The notes: generated by a model from the letters alone, not told the origin. Shown: positions 25,149-33,702, counted from the first letter of the stretch. The stretch is DNA of 64,000 nucleotides from Rhodocyclaceae bacterium (GCA_023230455.1 JALNXH010000002.1:186001-250000), one strand, 5' to 3'. Numbers and translations: made by a program.

Positions 25149-25300
25149 TTGGCCGCTTTCTTGTCCATCAGCACATAGTGCGACAGGCCGATGCCGTCCG
25201 GGTTGCAGCTCTTGCGCACGGCGATGGTCGGGGCGGCGGTCTGTGTCAGCGCTTCGGTGGCGTTTTGCTGCGGCTGCTGGGTCTGTACGGTTTGCGTCAT
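25145..25300 (-). CDS. cbpA: CbpA-type precursor peptide
   Basis: A 51-residue peptide preceded by a strong ribosome site (GAGGAG, 7 bases). It has a Gln/Thr/Ala-rich leader (1-28), then RKSCNPDGIGLSHYVLMDKK with a single Cys32 and a conserved-looking NPDGIGLSHYVL core. The stop overlaps the start of the radical SAM gene, typical of precursor-maturase pairs. It is the first gene after a cobalamin riboswitch and terminator. A longer in-frame reading begins inside the terminator stem and is rejected. Confidence 0.85.
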   Translation of the reverse strand: MTQTVQTQQPQQNATEALTQTAAPTIAVRKSCNPDGIGLSHYVLMDKKAAK

Positions 25301-25321
25301 GGTCCACTCCTCGGGAAATAC

Positions 25322-25380
25322 AAAAAAGAAAAGGGCTCCGGCTGACGGCACGCTTGCGCATGCAGTCAGCCGGAGCCCTT
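25322..25380 (-). terminator. Intrinsic terminator of the cbpA riboswitch
   Basis: Arms 25365-25380 and 25331-25346 are exact reverse complements (16 bp). On the minus strand they are followed by the T-rich tract of 25322-25330. It sits between the B12 box and the cbpA ribosome site, so B12 binding would be expected to favour termination. Confidence 0.9.
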
Positions 25381-25385
25381 GCCTG

Positions 25386-25565
25386 GACTCCGCATCGGTT
25401 CAACACGTCTTCTGGCTCCCGGATCAGCCGGATCGCTGCACCTTCCCGCCGGGGTGAGCCCCGCCAGTGGCTGGTTGTTTCAACCTTGCAGCGTCCGTCC
25501 CCGGATACAGCGGCGGGCCCGCCACGGATTCAAACCGTGTTCCGTTTCGTCGAACCGAACGGCGG
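25386..25565 (-). promoter_or_regulatory. Cobalamin riboswitch controlling cbpA-cbpB (transcriptional type)
   Basis: On the minus strand the P1 strands CGGTTC (25557-25552) and GAACCG (25401-25396) enclose the aptamer. It carries GGAACACGGTTTGAATCCGTG and then GGGGCTCACCCCGCC, with GCCGCTGTA between them. It ends in the B12-box variant GAGCCAGAAGACGTG at 25418-25404. The terminator at 25322-25380 is the expression platform. With the btuB leader this makes two B12 switches within 6 kb. Confidence 0.88.
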
Positions 25566-25626
25566 GCGGATTCTCGCCGGGCTGGCACAGTGAGTCAAGT
25601 TGTCGGGCACTTCGCCCGGGAGCGTT

Positions 25627-27621
25627 TTATTGCCCCTCGCTCTTGTTGAGTAGCGCCTTGAACTGAGCAAAGCGGGCGCGGCCGGCGACCTTGTCTTCCT
25701 CTTGCGGCGCTTCGTCGCCGCCGCTGCGCTTGAGTTCGGCGCCCATTTCCTCGATGAAGCGCGACGGTTCGCAGGGGCGGTATTCGCGCCCGGTCTTGCG
25801 CTTCTTGCAATGGCTGACGTGCAGGCTCATGCGTGCGCGGGTGATGCCGACGTACATCAGCCGGCGCTCCTCCTCCAGCTTGCCTGGCTCCAGCGAGTCG
25901 CGGTGGGGCAGGATGCCCTCCTCGACGCCGACCAGGAAGACGTGGCGGAATTCCAGGCCCTTGGCGGCGTGCAGCGTGGCGAGTTGCACCGCATCCTGAT
26001 TCGGGTCGTTCTTGTCGAGCATCGAAATTAGCGCCACGGTCTGGGTCAGTTCGAGCAGGTTCTTGTTCTCTTCGTCGCCTTTCTTTGCCAGCCATTCGGT
26101 GAAGTCGCGCACGTTGCTCCATTTGCTTTCGGCCTCGCGCGGTTCCAGGGTTTCGAACAGCGCCGCCTCGTAGGCGATGGCGCGCAGCAGGTCGTCCAGC
26201 ACCTGCCGCGCCGGTTCGCGTGCGGCGCGCAGTTCGAGGCGCACGATGAACTGGCAGAATTCGCGTACCGCCTTCAACTGCTTTTCGCTCAGATGCTGCT
26301 CGATGCCCACTTCCACTGCGGCGGTGAACAGGCTGACATGACGATTGCCGGCGTGGCGGCCGAGCGCCTCCAGCGTCGCTCCGCCGATGCCGCGCTTGGG
26401 TGTGGTGATCGCGCGGATGAAGGCCGGATCATCGTCTGGGTTGGCCAGCAGGCGCAGATAGCTGGTGATGTCCTTGATCTCGGCTTTTTCGAAAAACGAT
26501 TGGCCGCCGGACAGCATGTAGGGAATCTTCTGCTGCCGCAACTGCTGTTCGATCGCCCGCGCCTGATGGTTGCCGCGATAAAGCACGGCGTAGTCGGCCC
26601 ATTTGCCGCGATGCTGGAAGCGATGCGCTTCCAGCCGCGCGGCGATCCATTCGGCCTCGTGGCCGTCGTCGCGGCAGAGCTGCACATGCACCGCATCGCC
26701 GTGGCCGTGTTCCGACCAGAGCTTCTTCTCGAATATCTTCGGGTTGTTGGCGATCACCGCATTCGCGGCCTGCAAGATGCGCGTCGTCGAGCGGTAGTTC
26801 TGCTCCAGCTTGATGATCTTGAGACGCGGGAAATCCTCCTGTAGCAGGTGGATGTTGCCGATGTCGGCGCCGCGCCAGGCGTAGATCGACTGGTCGTCGT
26901 CGCCCACCGCAGTGAACGCCGCCTTCGGCCCGGCGAGCAGGCGCATCAGGCGGTATTGGCAGCGGTTGGTGTCCTGGTATTCGTCTACCAGCAGATGCCA
27001 GATGCGGCTCTGCCAGCGTGCCAGGACGTCGTCGTTGGATTCCAGCAGATTTACCGGTAGACGGATCAGGTCGTCGAAATCCACCGCCTGGTAGGCACGC
27101 AGGGTTTTTTCATAGGCGGCGTAGGTGGCGGCGGCGGCGCCCTCGAATTCGTCGGCCGCGGCGGCGGCGGCCTGCTCTGGGTCGAGCAGGCCGTTCTTCC
27201 ACAGCGAGATGCGGTTTTGCACGCGGCGCAGATGGGCCTTGTCGGCCGTTTTCAGCAATTCCTGGAAAAGGCCGACGGTGTCCGCGGCATCGAAGATCGA
27301 GAAGCCCGGCTTGAGGCCGAGGTGCTTCGCCTCCTGACGCAGGAGGCGCGCACCGAGCGAATGGAAGGTGCTGACGCTGAGACCCTCGGCGGAACGGTTC
27401 TTCAGCAGGTCGTCGGCGCGCTCCTTCATTTCCTTCGCTGCCTTGTTGGTGAAGGTGATGGCGGCGATCTTGTGCGGCGGGTAGCCGCAGCCTTCGATCA
27501 TCCAGGCGATCTTCTGCGTGATCACCCGCGTCTTGCCGCTGCCGGCGCCGGCGAGCACCAGCAGCGGGCCGTCGAGGTAATGCACCGCCTCCCGCTGGGG
27601 GACGTTGAGTTTTGCCGACAT
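25627..27621 (-). CDS. rep: ATP-dependent DNA helicase Rep
   Basis: Superfamily 1A 3'-5' helicase that helps replication forks pass protein roadblocks. It is 664 aa, close to E. coli Rep (673). Motif I is AGAGSGKT at 24-31, motif II DEYQDTN near 214, motif III GDDDQSIYAWRGA, and YVGITRAR near 600. The N-terminus SAKLNVPQREAVHYLDGPLL fits Rep rather than UvrD. It lies between the phosphatase gene and the cbpA riboswitch on the same strand. Confidence 0.92.
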   Translation of the reverse strand: MSAKLNVPQREAVHYLDGPLLVLAGAGSGKTRVITQKIAWMIEGCGYPPHKIAAITFTNKAAKEMKERADDLLKNRSAEGLSVSTFHSLGARLLRQEAKHLGLKPGFSIFDAADTVGLFQELLKTADKAHLRRVQNRISLWKNGLLDPEQAAAAAADEFEGAAAATYAAYEKTLRAYQAVDFDDLIRLPVNLLESNDDVLARWQSRIWHLLVDEYQDTNRCQYRLMRLLAGPKAAFTAVGDDDQSIYAWRGADIGNIHLLQEDFPRLKIIKLEQNYRSTTRILQAANAVIANNPKIFEKKLWSEHGHGDAVHVQLCRDDGHEAEWIAARLEAHRFQHRGKWADYAVLYRGNHQARAIEQQLRQQKIPYMLSGGQSFFEKAEIKDITSYLRLLANPDDDPAFIRAITTPKRGIGGATLEALGRHAGNRHVSLFTAAVEVGIEQHLSEKQLKAVREFCQFIVRLELRAAREPARQVLDDLLRAIAYEAALFETLEPREAESKWSNVRDFTEWLAKKGDEENKNLLELTQTVALISMLDKNDPNQDAVQLATLHAAKGLEFRHVFLVGVEEGILPHRDSLEPGKLEEERRLMYVGITRARMSLHVSHCKKRKTGREYRPCEPSRFIEEMGAELKRSGGDEAPQEEDKVAGRARFAQFKALLNKSEGQ

Positions 27622-27648
27622 GAAGGAGAACCGCCCGTAGTCTGACGG

Positions 27649-28443
27649 CTATTCGAGCATCAGCGCCTGCAAGGCCCGGCGCCGATCCGGCGTCAGCCCG
27701 GCGGCGCGTTCGAGGTAGGCGTCGATCGAGCCGTAATCCTTGTCGATGGAGTCCAGCGCGGTTTGCAGGTATTCACGGCGCACCGACATGATCTCCATCA
27801 GCGCGGCAGTGCCCAGCGGCTTGTCGAGCATTTCGGCGAGCACCGGCTTCAGCGCCTCGGCCGAGCGGGTCGGGTCGAGGTGATGCATGGTCGCCAGATA
27901 ATCCTCGAACACGGCTTCCAGCGGCACGTCGAGCGCCAGCAGCAGCATCGCACTGGCGAAGCCGGTGCGGTCCTTGCCTGCGTGGCAATGCACCACCGCG
28001 GCGAACTGGCCATTGATCAGCCGATCGAAGAATTTGGTCAGCTTGCCGTCGAAGGCCTTTGGGTGGCCGCGATAGATTTCCATCATCGTGTGCACCGCGC
28101 CTTCCGGACTCGGGTCACGGCGAATCAGGGTGCGGAAGGTCTCGTGCGCCGCATTCACATCCTGATGGATCGACATCTCGATGATTTCCGGCGCCGGCTC
28201 CTGCGGCAGCCGGCTGGGCAGGCGGATGCGCTCGCGATGGCTGCGCAGATCGAAGATCAGCTTGATGTGCAGGCGCTGGAAAGTTTCCATGTCGCTGTGG
28301 GTCAGGTGGGCGAGGTGCTCCGAGCGGAACACCAGCCCCTTGCGCACGTGACGGCCGTCGCGACTCGACGGGCCGCCGACGTCGCGGAAGTTGCGCGCCC
28401 CTTCGAGCAAGGCGATGGGGCGTGGGGCGGTGGCGGTACTCAT
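27649..28443 (-). CDS. Tyrosine-specific protein phosphatase family protein
   Basis: A 264-residue protein of the Y_phosphatase3 type. GARNFRDVGG near the N-terminus and the P-loop HCHAGKDRTG (Cys153 to Arg159, CxxxxxR) are diagnostic, and an invariant Asp in FDLRS precedes them. Enzymes of this class dephosphorylate phosphotyrosine, phosphoinositides or small phosphoesters; the substrate here is unknown. It lies between rep and lipA on the same strand with short gaps. Confidence 0.85.
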   Translation of the reverse strand: MSTATAPRPIALLEGARNFRDVGGPSSRDGRHVRKGLVFRSEHLAHLTHSDMETFQRLHIKLIFDLRSHRERIRLPSRLPQEPAPEIIEMSIHQDVNAAHETFRTLIRRDPSPEGAVHTMMEIYRGHPKAFDGKLTKFFDRLINGQFAAVVHCHAGKDRTGFASAMLLLALDVPLEAVFEDYLATMHHLDPTRSAEALKPVLAEMLDKPLGTAALMEIMSVRREYLQTALDSIDKDYGSIDAYLERAAGLTPDRRRALQALMLE

Positions 28444-28458
28444 GGTGACTCCTCTTGA

Positions 28459-29409
28459 TTACTTACTACTCATCCCCGCGGCGTGCGCCTGCAGGTCAGC
28501 GTGATAGGAACTGCGCACCATCGGCGCACAGGCGGCATGGGTGAAGCCGAGCGCCTCGGCTTCCGCCTCGAAGTGGGCGAAGATTTCCGGGCGAACGTAG
28601 CGCAGCACCGGCAGGTGATGGGTCGAGGGCGCCAGATACTGGCCGATGGTGAGCATGTTCACGTCATGGGCGCGCAGATCGCGCATCACCTCGACGATTT
28701 CCTCGTCGGTTTCGCCGAGGCCGACCATCAGCCCCGACTTGGTGGGGATGTCCGGATGGCGCGCCTTGAACTGCTTGAGCAGTTGCAGCGAATGGGCATA
28801 GTCGGCGCCGGGTCGGGCCTGCTTGTAGAGGCGCGGCACGGTTTCCAGATTGTGGTTCATCACGTCGGGCGGTGCGGCGGCGAAGATTTCCAGTGCCGCG
28901 TCGATGCGGCCGCGGAAATCCGGCACCAGCACTTCGATCCTGGTCTGCGGCGCATGCTGGCGCAGGGCGCGGATGCAGTCGACGAAATGCTGCGCGCCGC
29001 CGTCGCGCAGGTCGTCACGGTCGACGCTGGTGATCACCACGTAGCCCAGTTTCAGCGCGGCGATGGTGCGCGCCAGCTTTTCCGGCTCGTCCGCGTCGGG
29101 CGGCAGCGGCTTGCCGTGGCCGACGTCGCAGAACGGGCAGCGGCGGGTGCAGATGGCGCCGAGGATCATGAAGCTGGCTGTGCCGTTGCCGAAGCACTCG
29201 CCGATGTTCGGGCAGGAGGCCTCCTCGCAGACGGTATGCAGGTCGTGGCTGCGCAGGATTTGCTTGACGTCGTTGTAGCGGGCGGCGTCGTAGCTGGCGC
29301 GGACGCGAATCCACGACGGCTTCTTGAGCGCGGTTTCGACCGGTACGATCTTGATCGGGATGCGCGCGGTTTTCTGTTCGCCGCGCTGTTTTTCGCCGGG
29401 GTCACTCAT
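28459..29409 (-). CDS. lipA: Lipoyl synthase
   Basis: Radical SAM enzyme that inserts two sulfurs into protein-bound octanoyl groups. It is 316 aa from the ATG at 29407-29409. The auxiliary cluster cysteines are Cys61, Cys66 and Cys72 (CEEASCPNIGEC), and the radical SAM motif CTRRCPFC has Cys87, Cys91 and Cys94. The C-terminal RSSYHAD motif contributes the serine ligand. The start overlaps the end of lipB by 8 bases, so lipB-lipA act as a unit. Confidence 0.95.
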   Translation of the reverse strand: MSDPGEKQRGEQKTARIPIKIVPVETALKKPSWIRVRASYDAARYNDVKQILRSHDLHTVCEEASCPNIGECFGNGTASFMILGAICTRRCPFCDVGHGKPLPPDADEPEKLARTIAALKLGYVVITSVDRDDLRDGGAQHFVDCIRALRQHAPQTRIEVLVPDFRGRIDAALEIFAAAPPDVMNHNLETVPRLYKQARPGADYAHSLQLLKQFKARHPDIPTKSGLMVGLGETDEEIVEVMRDLRAHDVNMLTIGQYLAPSTHHLPVLRYVRPEIFAHFEAEAEALGFTHAACAPMVRSSYHADLQAHAAGMSSK

Positions 29410-30022
29410 CGGAATCTTCCAGGTGTCGTTGCAGGTGGCGGAGCAGCGCTTCGCCGACCTCCGCCAGATTGCCTTGTCCGCACAGATCGTGCAACTGCGT
29501 AACAGCCAAGCCCGCATAGCCGCAAGGGTTTATCGCCGCGTAGGGGGCGAGGTCCATGTCCACGTTCAGCGCCAGGCCATGGTAGGTGCAGCCGTTCTTC
29601 ACCCGCAGGCCGAGGGCGGAGACCTTTGCCGCGGCCACATATACACCGGGTGCGCCGGAGTGCCGTTCGCCGTGTACGCCATAGTCGGCGAGCAGGTCGA
29701 TCACCGCCTGCTCGATACGCGTCACCAGTTCGCGCACCTTGTAGCGACGGCGACGCAGGTCGAGCAGCAGATAGACCACCAGCTGTCCCGGTCCGTGATA
29801 GGTCACCTGTCCACCGCGATCGATCTGCACGACTGGGATGCCGATGTCGCTCAGCACATGCTCGGCCTTGCCGGCCAGCCCCTGGGTGAACACCGGCGGA
29901 TGCTCGGTGAGCCAGATCTCGTCGGCGGTATCGGCAGCGCGTGCGGCGGTGAAGTCCTGCATCGCGCGCCAAGTGGGTTCGTAGTCGGTGCGGCCGAGGC
30001 GGCACACGCGGAATTCATTCAT
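29402..30022 (-). CDS. lipB: Octanoyltransferase LipB
   Basis: Transfers octanoate from acyl carrier protein to lipoyl domains, the substrate of LipA. It is 206 aa. DRGGQVTYHGPGQLVVY near 69-85, the catalytic Lys133 (AAAKVSALG) and Cys167 (INPCGYAGL) are present. The ATG at 30020-30022 overlaps the ybeD stop as ATGA; a longer frame upstream would overlap ybeD and is not used. Confidence 0.95.
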   Translation of the reverse strand: MNEFRVCRLGRTDYEPTWRAMQDFTAARAADTADEIWLTEHPPVFTQGLAGKAEHVLSDIGIPVVQIDRGGQVTYHGPGQLVVYLLLDLRRRRYKVRELVTRIEQAVIDLLADYGVHGERHSGAPGVYVAAAKVSALGLRVKNGCTYHGLALNVDMDLAPYAAINPCGYAGLAVTQLHDLCGQGNLAEVGEALLRHLQRHLEDSDE

Positions 30023-30282
30023 AGCACCACTTTGACCAGTGGATGGCTGCTGAGATCCTGGTACAGCGCATCGAGCTGTGCTTTGGAAGTGGCGCGTACG
30101 GTGCACGTCAGCGAGAGGTAGTTGCCGGCCCGCGAGGGACGCATTTCCATGCTCGCCGGGTCGAAGTCCGGCGCGTGACGGATCACTACATCGAGGATCG
30201 ACTGGGCGAAATCGTCACGGCGCAGGCCCATGATCTTCACTGGAAAATCGCAGGGAAACTCTATCAGCGTTTCATTGGACAT
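30019..30282 (-). CDS. ybeD: YbeD-family protein (DUF493)
   Basis: 87-residue ACT-like regulatory protein of unknown function, regularly found between dac and lipB. LIEFPCDFPVKIMG, then TVRATSKAQLDALYQDLSSHPLVKVVL, match the family along its length. Its start codon and first five codons form one arm of a 19-bp perfect hairpin with an inverted copy just upstream, and no clear ribosome site lies outside that hairpin. Expression of ybeD, and by coupling lipB, may therefore depend on melting it. Confidence 0.92.
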   Translation of the reverse strand: MSNETLIEFPCDFPVKIMGLRRDDFAQSILDVVIRHAPDFDPASMEMRPSRAGNYLSLTCTVRATSKAQLDALYQDLSSHPLVKVVL

Positions 30283-30310
30283 GAAAGCAATCTTTCATGT
30301 CCAATGAAAC
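30269..30310. repeat. 19-bp perfect hairpin over the ybeD start codon
   Basis: Bases 30269-30287 are the exact reverse complement of 30292-30310, with a 4-base loop. The left arm holds the first 14 bases of ybeD plus 5 upstream bases; the right arm is an inverted copy. Exactly 20 bases separate the right arm from the C-rich core of the element at 30331. Confidence 0.92.
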
Positions 30311-30330
30311 CCTTGCGTGAACTGAAGGGC

Positions 30331-30393
30331 ACCCCCTCCCAACCTCCCCCTCACGGAGGGGGAGGTGACTATTCAGTCCCGGCCCCTGGCCGG
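30331..30393. repeat. C-rich palindromic element B
   Basis: A C-rich lead (30331-30342) is followed by CCTCCCCCT (30343-30351) pairing with AGGGGGAGG (30357-30365) and then GTGAC. It closely matches 38631-38670 base for base, with CACGGAGGGGGAGGTGAC shared. A second small hairpin CCCGGCC/GGCCGGG (30378-30393) follows, ending just before the stop of dat. Confidence 0.8.
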
Positions 30394-30407
30394 GAGAGGA
30401 CAGTGCA

Positions 30408-31274
30408 CTACTCGCCACCGCGCATCACCGTCTGCTTGAATGCCTGGTACCAGGTGTACATTTCCGCGTAGATCGGCCCGGGTCGGCCACTGCCGACCGC
30501 AAGGCCGTCGAGGCTGACGATGGGCAGCACTTCCTTGGTCGAAGAGGTCAGCCAGAGTTCGTCGGCAGCGCGCACTTCGGCTTCGAGGATGTCGCGCACC
30601 ACGTATTTCAGGCCGTGCTGTGCGGCGAGTTCGAGCACCACGTCGTAGGTGATGCCGGGCAGCATCAGATGGTTCTTCTGCGGCGCGAGCAGGACGCCGT
30701 TCTTGACCGCAAAAATATTCGCCGCCGCGCCTTCGGTGAGAATGCCGTCGCGGAACAGCACCGTCTCCGCGGCGCCGGAATCCACGGCTTGCTGCCGCAG
30801 CAGACAGTTGGCGAGCAGCGAAATGGCCTTGATGTCGCAGCGGTGCCAGCGGTTGTCGGCGGCGGAGACCGTGGCTACGCCCCGCTCGCGCTGCGATGCC
30901 GGCGGCGTGCTCAGCGCCTCGCTCATGGCGAACACGGTCGGCCGCACCTCCTTCGGGAAAGCATGGTTGCGCACTGCCGCCGCGCCGCGCGTGACCTGTA
31001 TATAGACCGACTGGTCGTCGCTTACGCCGCTGGCGACCAGTTCGTCGATCAGCGCCGCCCAGGCCGCTGCGTCGTGTGGGTTGGCGATGCGCACCGCGTC
31101 GAGGCTGCGCTGCAAGCGTGCCAGATGTTCGACGAGGCGGAACGGTCGTCGCGAATACACGGGGATCACTTCATACACGCCGTCGCCGAACAGGAAGCCG
31201 CGATCCATCACCGGGATGCAGGCCTGGTCGAGCGGCAACAGGCGGCCGTTGAGGTGTATGTAGGGTGTGTTCAT
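30408..31274 (-). CDS. dat: D-amino acid (D-alanine) transaminase, class IV aminotransferase
   Basis: PLP enzyme interconverting D-alanine/2-oxoglutarate and pyruvate/D-glutamate; class IV relatives include branched-chain aminotransferase. It is 288 aa from the ATG overlapping the dacC stop (ATGA). VMDRGFLFGDGVYEV near 22-36, the PLP lysine Lys149 in CDIKAISLLAN and TEGAAANIF are the class motifs. The location beside a D-Ala carboxypeptidase gene supports the D-amino acid assignment. Confidence 0.87.
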   Translation of the reverse strand: MNTPYIHLNGRLLPLDQACIPVMDRGFLFGDGVYEVIPVYSRRPFRLVEHLARLQRSLDAVRIANPHDAAAWAALIDELVASGVSDDQSVYIQVTRGAAAVRNHAFPKEVRPTVFAMSEALSTPPASQRERGVATVSAADNRWHRCDIKAISLLANCLLRQQAVDSGAAETVLFRDGILTEGAAANIFAVKNGVLLAPQKNHLMLPGITYDVVLELAAQHGLKYVVRDILEAEVRAADELWLTSSTKEVLPIVSLDGLAVGSGRPGPIYAEMYTWYQAFKQTVMRGGE

Positions 31275-32407
31275 TCGAACCAGAGTTTCAGCGTGTCCCA
31301 ACTGCGGCCGACGAAGCCGGCGACGGCGACATCCTCCAGCGCCTCGACGGGATAATCGCCGAGGTGCTGTTCGTCGAGGAATACGCTCAGCGTGGCCACC
31401 ATCGCACCGCGCTGCACCGGTGCCAGCAGCGGCTGCCGGCTAGCCAGCTTGATCTTGATCCGCGACGGTGCGACGCCCTTCGGCAGCGAGAGCAGGAAGT
31501 CGCTGGGAAAGCCCGCCGCGACGGTGTTCTCGGCACCCTTGAAGACCTTCAGTCGGGAAATCGGCCGGGCCTTGTCGTAAAGCTTGTAGGCATCGAAATT
31601 GAGGAAGCCGTGGTTGATCAGTCTGAGCGATTCCTGGGCGCGGGTGGCGTCCGAATCGGTGCCGAGCACCACCGAAATCAACCGCCGCGGGCCGCGCTTG
31701 GCTGAAGCTATCAGGCAGTAGCCGGCGCTCTCGGTATGCCCGGTCTTGACGCCGTCGACCGTTGGGTCGAGCCACAGCAGGCGGTTGCGGTTGGGCTGGG
31801 TGATCGCGTTGTAGCGGAATTCGCGGGTCGAATAGATCGGATAGTAGCCGGGGAAGTCGCGGATCAGAGCCTGGGTCAGCCGTGCCAGATCACGTGCGGT
31901 CGAGTAGTGCTGTGCATCCGGCATGCCGGTGGAGTTGGCGTAGCGGGTCGCCGTCAGTCCCATGCGCTGCGCTTCGCGGTTCATCGATTCGACGAAGGTG
32001 GCCTCGGATCCGGCGATGGCCTCGGCCAACGCCACGCAAGCGTCGTTGCCGGACTGGACAATCATGCCCTTGATCAGTTCATCCACCTTCACTGGCCGCT
32101 TCGGCTCGATGAACATCCGGGAGCCCGAGGCGCGCCAGGCTTTTTCCGAGACAGGGACGACCTGATCGGGCTTGAGCGTCCCCTGCTTCAGTGCAGCGAA
32201 GGTCAGGTAGGCGGTCATCAGCTTGGTCAGCGAGGCGGGCTCGATCCGCTGGTCGGGGTTGGCAGCCGCCAGTGTCTGGCCGCTGCCGTGGTCAATCAGC
32301 AACCAGGCGCTGGCAGCGATGGAGGGGGCGGGTGCTTGGAACTGGGCGGCGGCCAGCAGGGGCAGCAGCGCCAGAATGAAACCGAGGGGGCGCAGGAACG
32401 TTGGCAT
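31271..32407 (-). CDS. dacC: D-alanyl-D-alanine carboxypeptidase (PBP5/6 type)
   Basis: Periplasmic low-molecular-mass PBP that trims the terminal D-Ala of peptidoglycan stem peptides. It is 378 aa from the ATG at 32405-32407. It has a signal peptide ending near LLAAAQF, SLTK with Ser59/Lys62, SGN in IVQSGNDACVALAEA, KTG in DGVKTGHTESAGYCL, and a C-terminal beta-rich domain with an amphipathic tail. It is upstream of and overlapping dat. An upstream extension of 56 residues lacks any signal-like character and is rejected. Confidence 0.93.
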   Translation of the reverse strand: MPTFLRPLGFILALLPLLAAAQFQAPAPSIAASAWLLIDHGSGQTLAAANPDQRIEPASLTKLMTAYLTFAALKQGTLKPDQVVPVSEKAWRASGSRMFIEPKRPVKVDELIKGMIVQSGNDACVALAEAIAGSEATFVESMNREAQRMGLTATRYANSTGMPDAQHYSTARDLARLTQALIRDFPGYYPIYSTREFRYNAITQPNRNRLLWLDPTVDGVKTGHTESAGYCLIASAKRGPRRLISVVLGTDSDATRAQESLRLINHGFLNFDAYKLYDKARPISRLKVFKGAENTVAAGFPSDFLLSLPKGVAPSRIKIKLASRQPLLAPVQRGAMVATLSVFLDEQHLGDYPVEALEDVAVAGFVGRSWDTLKLWFE

Positions 32408-32436
32408 GAGGCGGCGCAGTATACCGCGCCGCCCCG

Positions 32437-32976
32437 TTACCACTTGACGAATGGCGGCGGGCTTAATGGATGCTCGGCGAACCAGCTGCCCGCCAGCTGG
32501 AGCAGACGCTTGTGGAAGCCGGCGTTGGGGAACGTAGCCTTGACGCGGGCGACGTAGGCGCCGGGCAATCCCCATTTCACGGTTCCCAGCGAGAAATCCA
32601 CCAGGTCGCCGCGACGGAACACTTCGACCAGCGGGTAGCGCGGGTTGCGGGACGGCCTCAGCTTATGGTGCTCGTCGATCATCAGCGCAATCTCCTCGCT
32701 CCACGATGCAAGGTCGTGCTCCAGCAAATAGGCTTTGGCCAACGCGATCGACGGCGGCAGGTAGTCGACGGTATGGTCCGACCAGATGCCGAGATCGTGA
32801 AAAGCGGCGGCGACGAGGATTTTTTGCTTCTCCTCGGCGCCGCACACGCGCAGCGCAAGACAGAAATGCACCATCCGATACACGTGGTTGCGGTAGCCCA
32901 GGTAGTCCTCGCCCAGCGCGGCTTTCCAGCCGCCCAGGATTTCTTCCAGCAGTGGAATGTTTTCTTCGATGGCCAT
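32437..32976 (-). CDS. HD-domain phosphohydrolase-like protein
   Basis: A 179-residue protein with the HD metal-ligand set: His31 (NHVYRM), His60-Asp61 (AAAFHDLGIWSD), DEHH near 100-103 and an Asp in DLVDFS. HD proteins hydrolyse phosphoesters of nucleotides; the substrate is unknown. It is 3 bases after the GST gene on the same strand, so the two are probably co-transcribed. Confidence 0.8.
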   Translation of the reverse strand: MAIEENIPLLEEILGGWKAALGEDYLGYRNHVYRMVHFCLALRVCGAEEKQKILVAAAFHDLGIWSDHTVDYLPPSIALAKAYLLEHDLASWSEEIALMIDEHHKLRPSRNPRYPLVEVFRRGDLVDFSLGTVKWGLPGAYVARVKATFPNAGFHKRLLQLAGSWFAEHPLSPPPFVKW

Positions 32977-32979
32977 CGC

Positions 32980-33702
32980 CTACTTCAACGTCGCGGCGCC
33001 GTGCATCTTGTCGCCGAAGGTGTTCGACCACTGCTCGGGCGTCAGCTTCGCCCGCTTCTGCATGTAGTGGTCGGGCACGGCCGTCTTTTCGCCGCTGATC
33101 GCGCGGATCACCGCGGGACGTTGCAGGATCGTCTCCGACCAGCGGTTGACGGCTGGGAAGGCGGCGACATCCACGTCGATCAGCGACGAGCCCTGCACCC
33201 AGGGCCACACCGCCATGTCCGCCACCGAGTACTCGGACGTCAGGTACTCGCTCTCCGACAGCCGGTACTCCAGCACGTTGAGCAGCCGCAGCACCTCCTT
33301 GCGATAGCGCTGGATGCCGTAGTCCTGCCCTTCCGGCGCATAGCGGATAAAGTGGTGCGCTTGGCCGTTCATCGGCCCGTGGCCCGCTACCTGCCAGACC
33401 AGCCATTGCAGCGCGACCATGCGTTGGCGTGGGTCGGCGGGGAGGAATTTTCCGCTCTTTTCGGCCAGATAGATCAGGATCGCCCCAGTCTCGAACACCG
33501 GCAGCGGCCCGCCGCCGAACGCCGGCTCGGTATCGACAATCACCGGCAGCTTGTTGTTCGGATTGAGCTGGCGGAATTCGCGCGTCAGGTGCTTGCCTTC
33601 GAACAGCGGGTAGTCGGTCACCGTGTAGGGCAGGTCCATCTCCTCCAGCGCTATGACTATCTTCAGCCCGTTGGCGGTGGCCACGTAATGTAGATCGATC
33701 AT
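32980..33702 (-). CDS. Glutathione S-transferase (YghU/YfcG-like)
   Basis: 240 aa from the ATG at 33700-33702, which has GAGGA just upstream. It has an N-terminal thioredoxin fold (MIDLHYVATANGLKIVIALEE), the cis-proline loop NKLPVIVD and the glutathione-binding FETGAILIYLAEK. The helical C-terminal domain has YSVADMAVWPWV with the N-capping box. The Nu-class features suggest disulfide reductase activity, but that is inference. Confidence 0.85.
   Translation of the reverse strand: MIDLHYVATANGLKIVIALEEMDLPYTVTDYPLFEGKHLTREFRQLNPNNKLPVIVDTEPAFGGGPLPVFETGAILIYLAEKSGKFLPADPRQRMVALQWLVWQVAGHGPMNGQAHHFIRYAPEGQDYGIQRYRKEVLRLLNVLEYRLSESEYLTSEYSVADMAVWPWVQGSSLIDVDVAAFPAVNRWSETILQRPAVIRAISGEKTAVPDHYMQKRAKLTPEQWSNTFGDKMHGAATLK

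Noticed and set aside
23928..25178. 416-codon open frame opposite the radical SAM gene
   Set aside because: Antisense shadow; the minus-strand gene has intact radical SAM and SPASM cysteine motifs and a coupled start.
30331..30393. Reading the C-rich hairpins near 30343 as a simple terminator for ybeD or dat
   Set aside because: There is no T-tract on either strand, and the same core recurs at 38631 and inverted at 38696, so a dispersed element is the better explanation.
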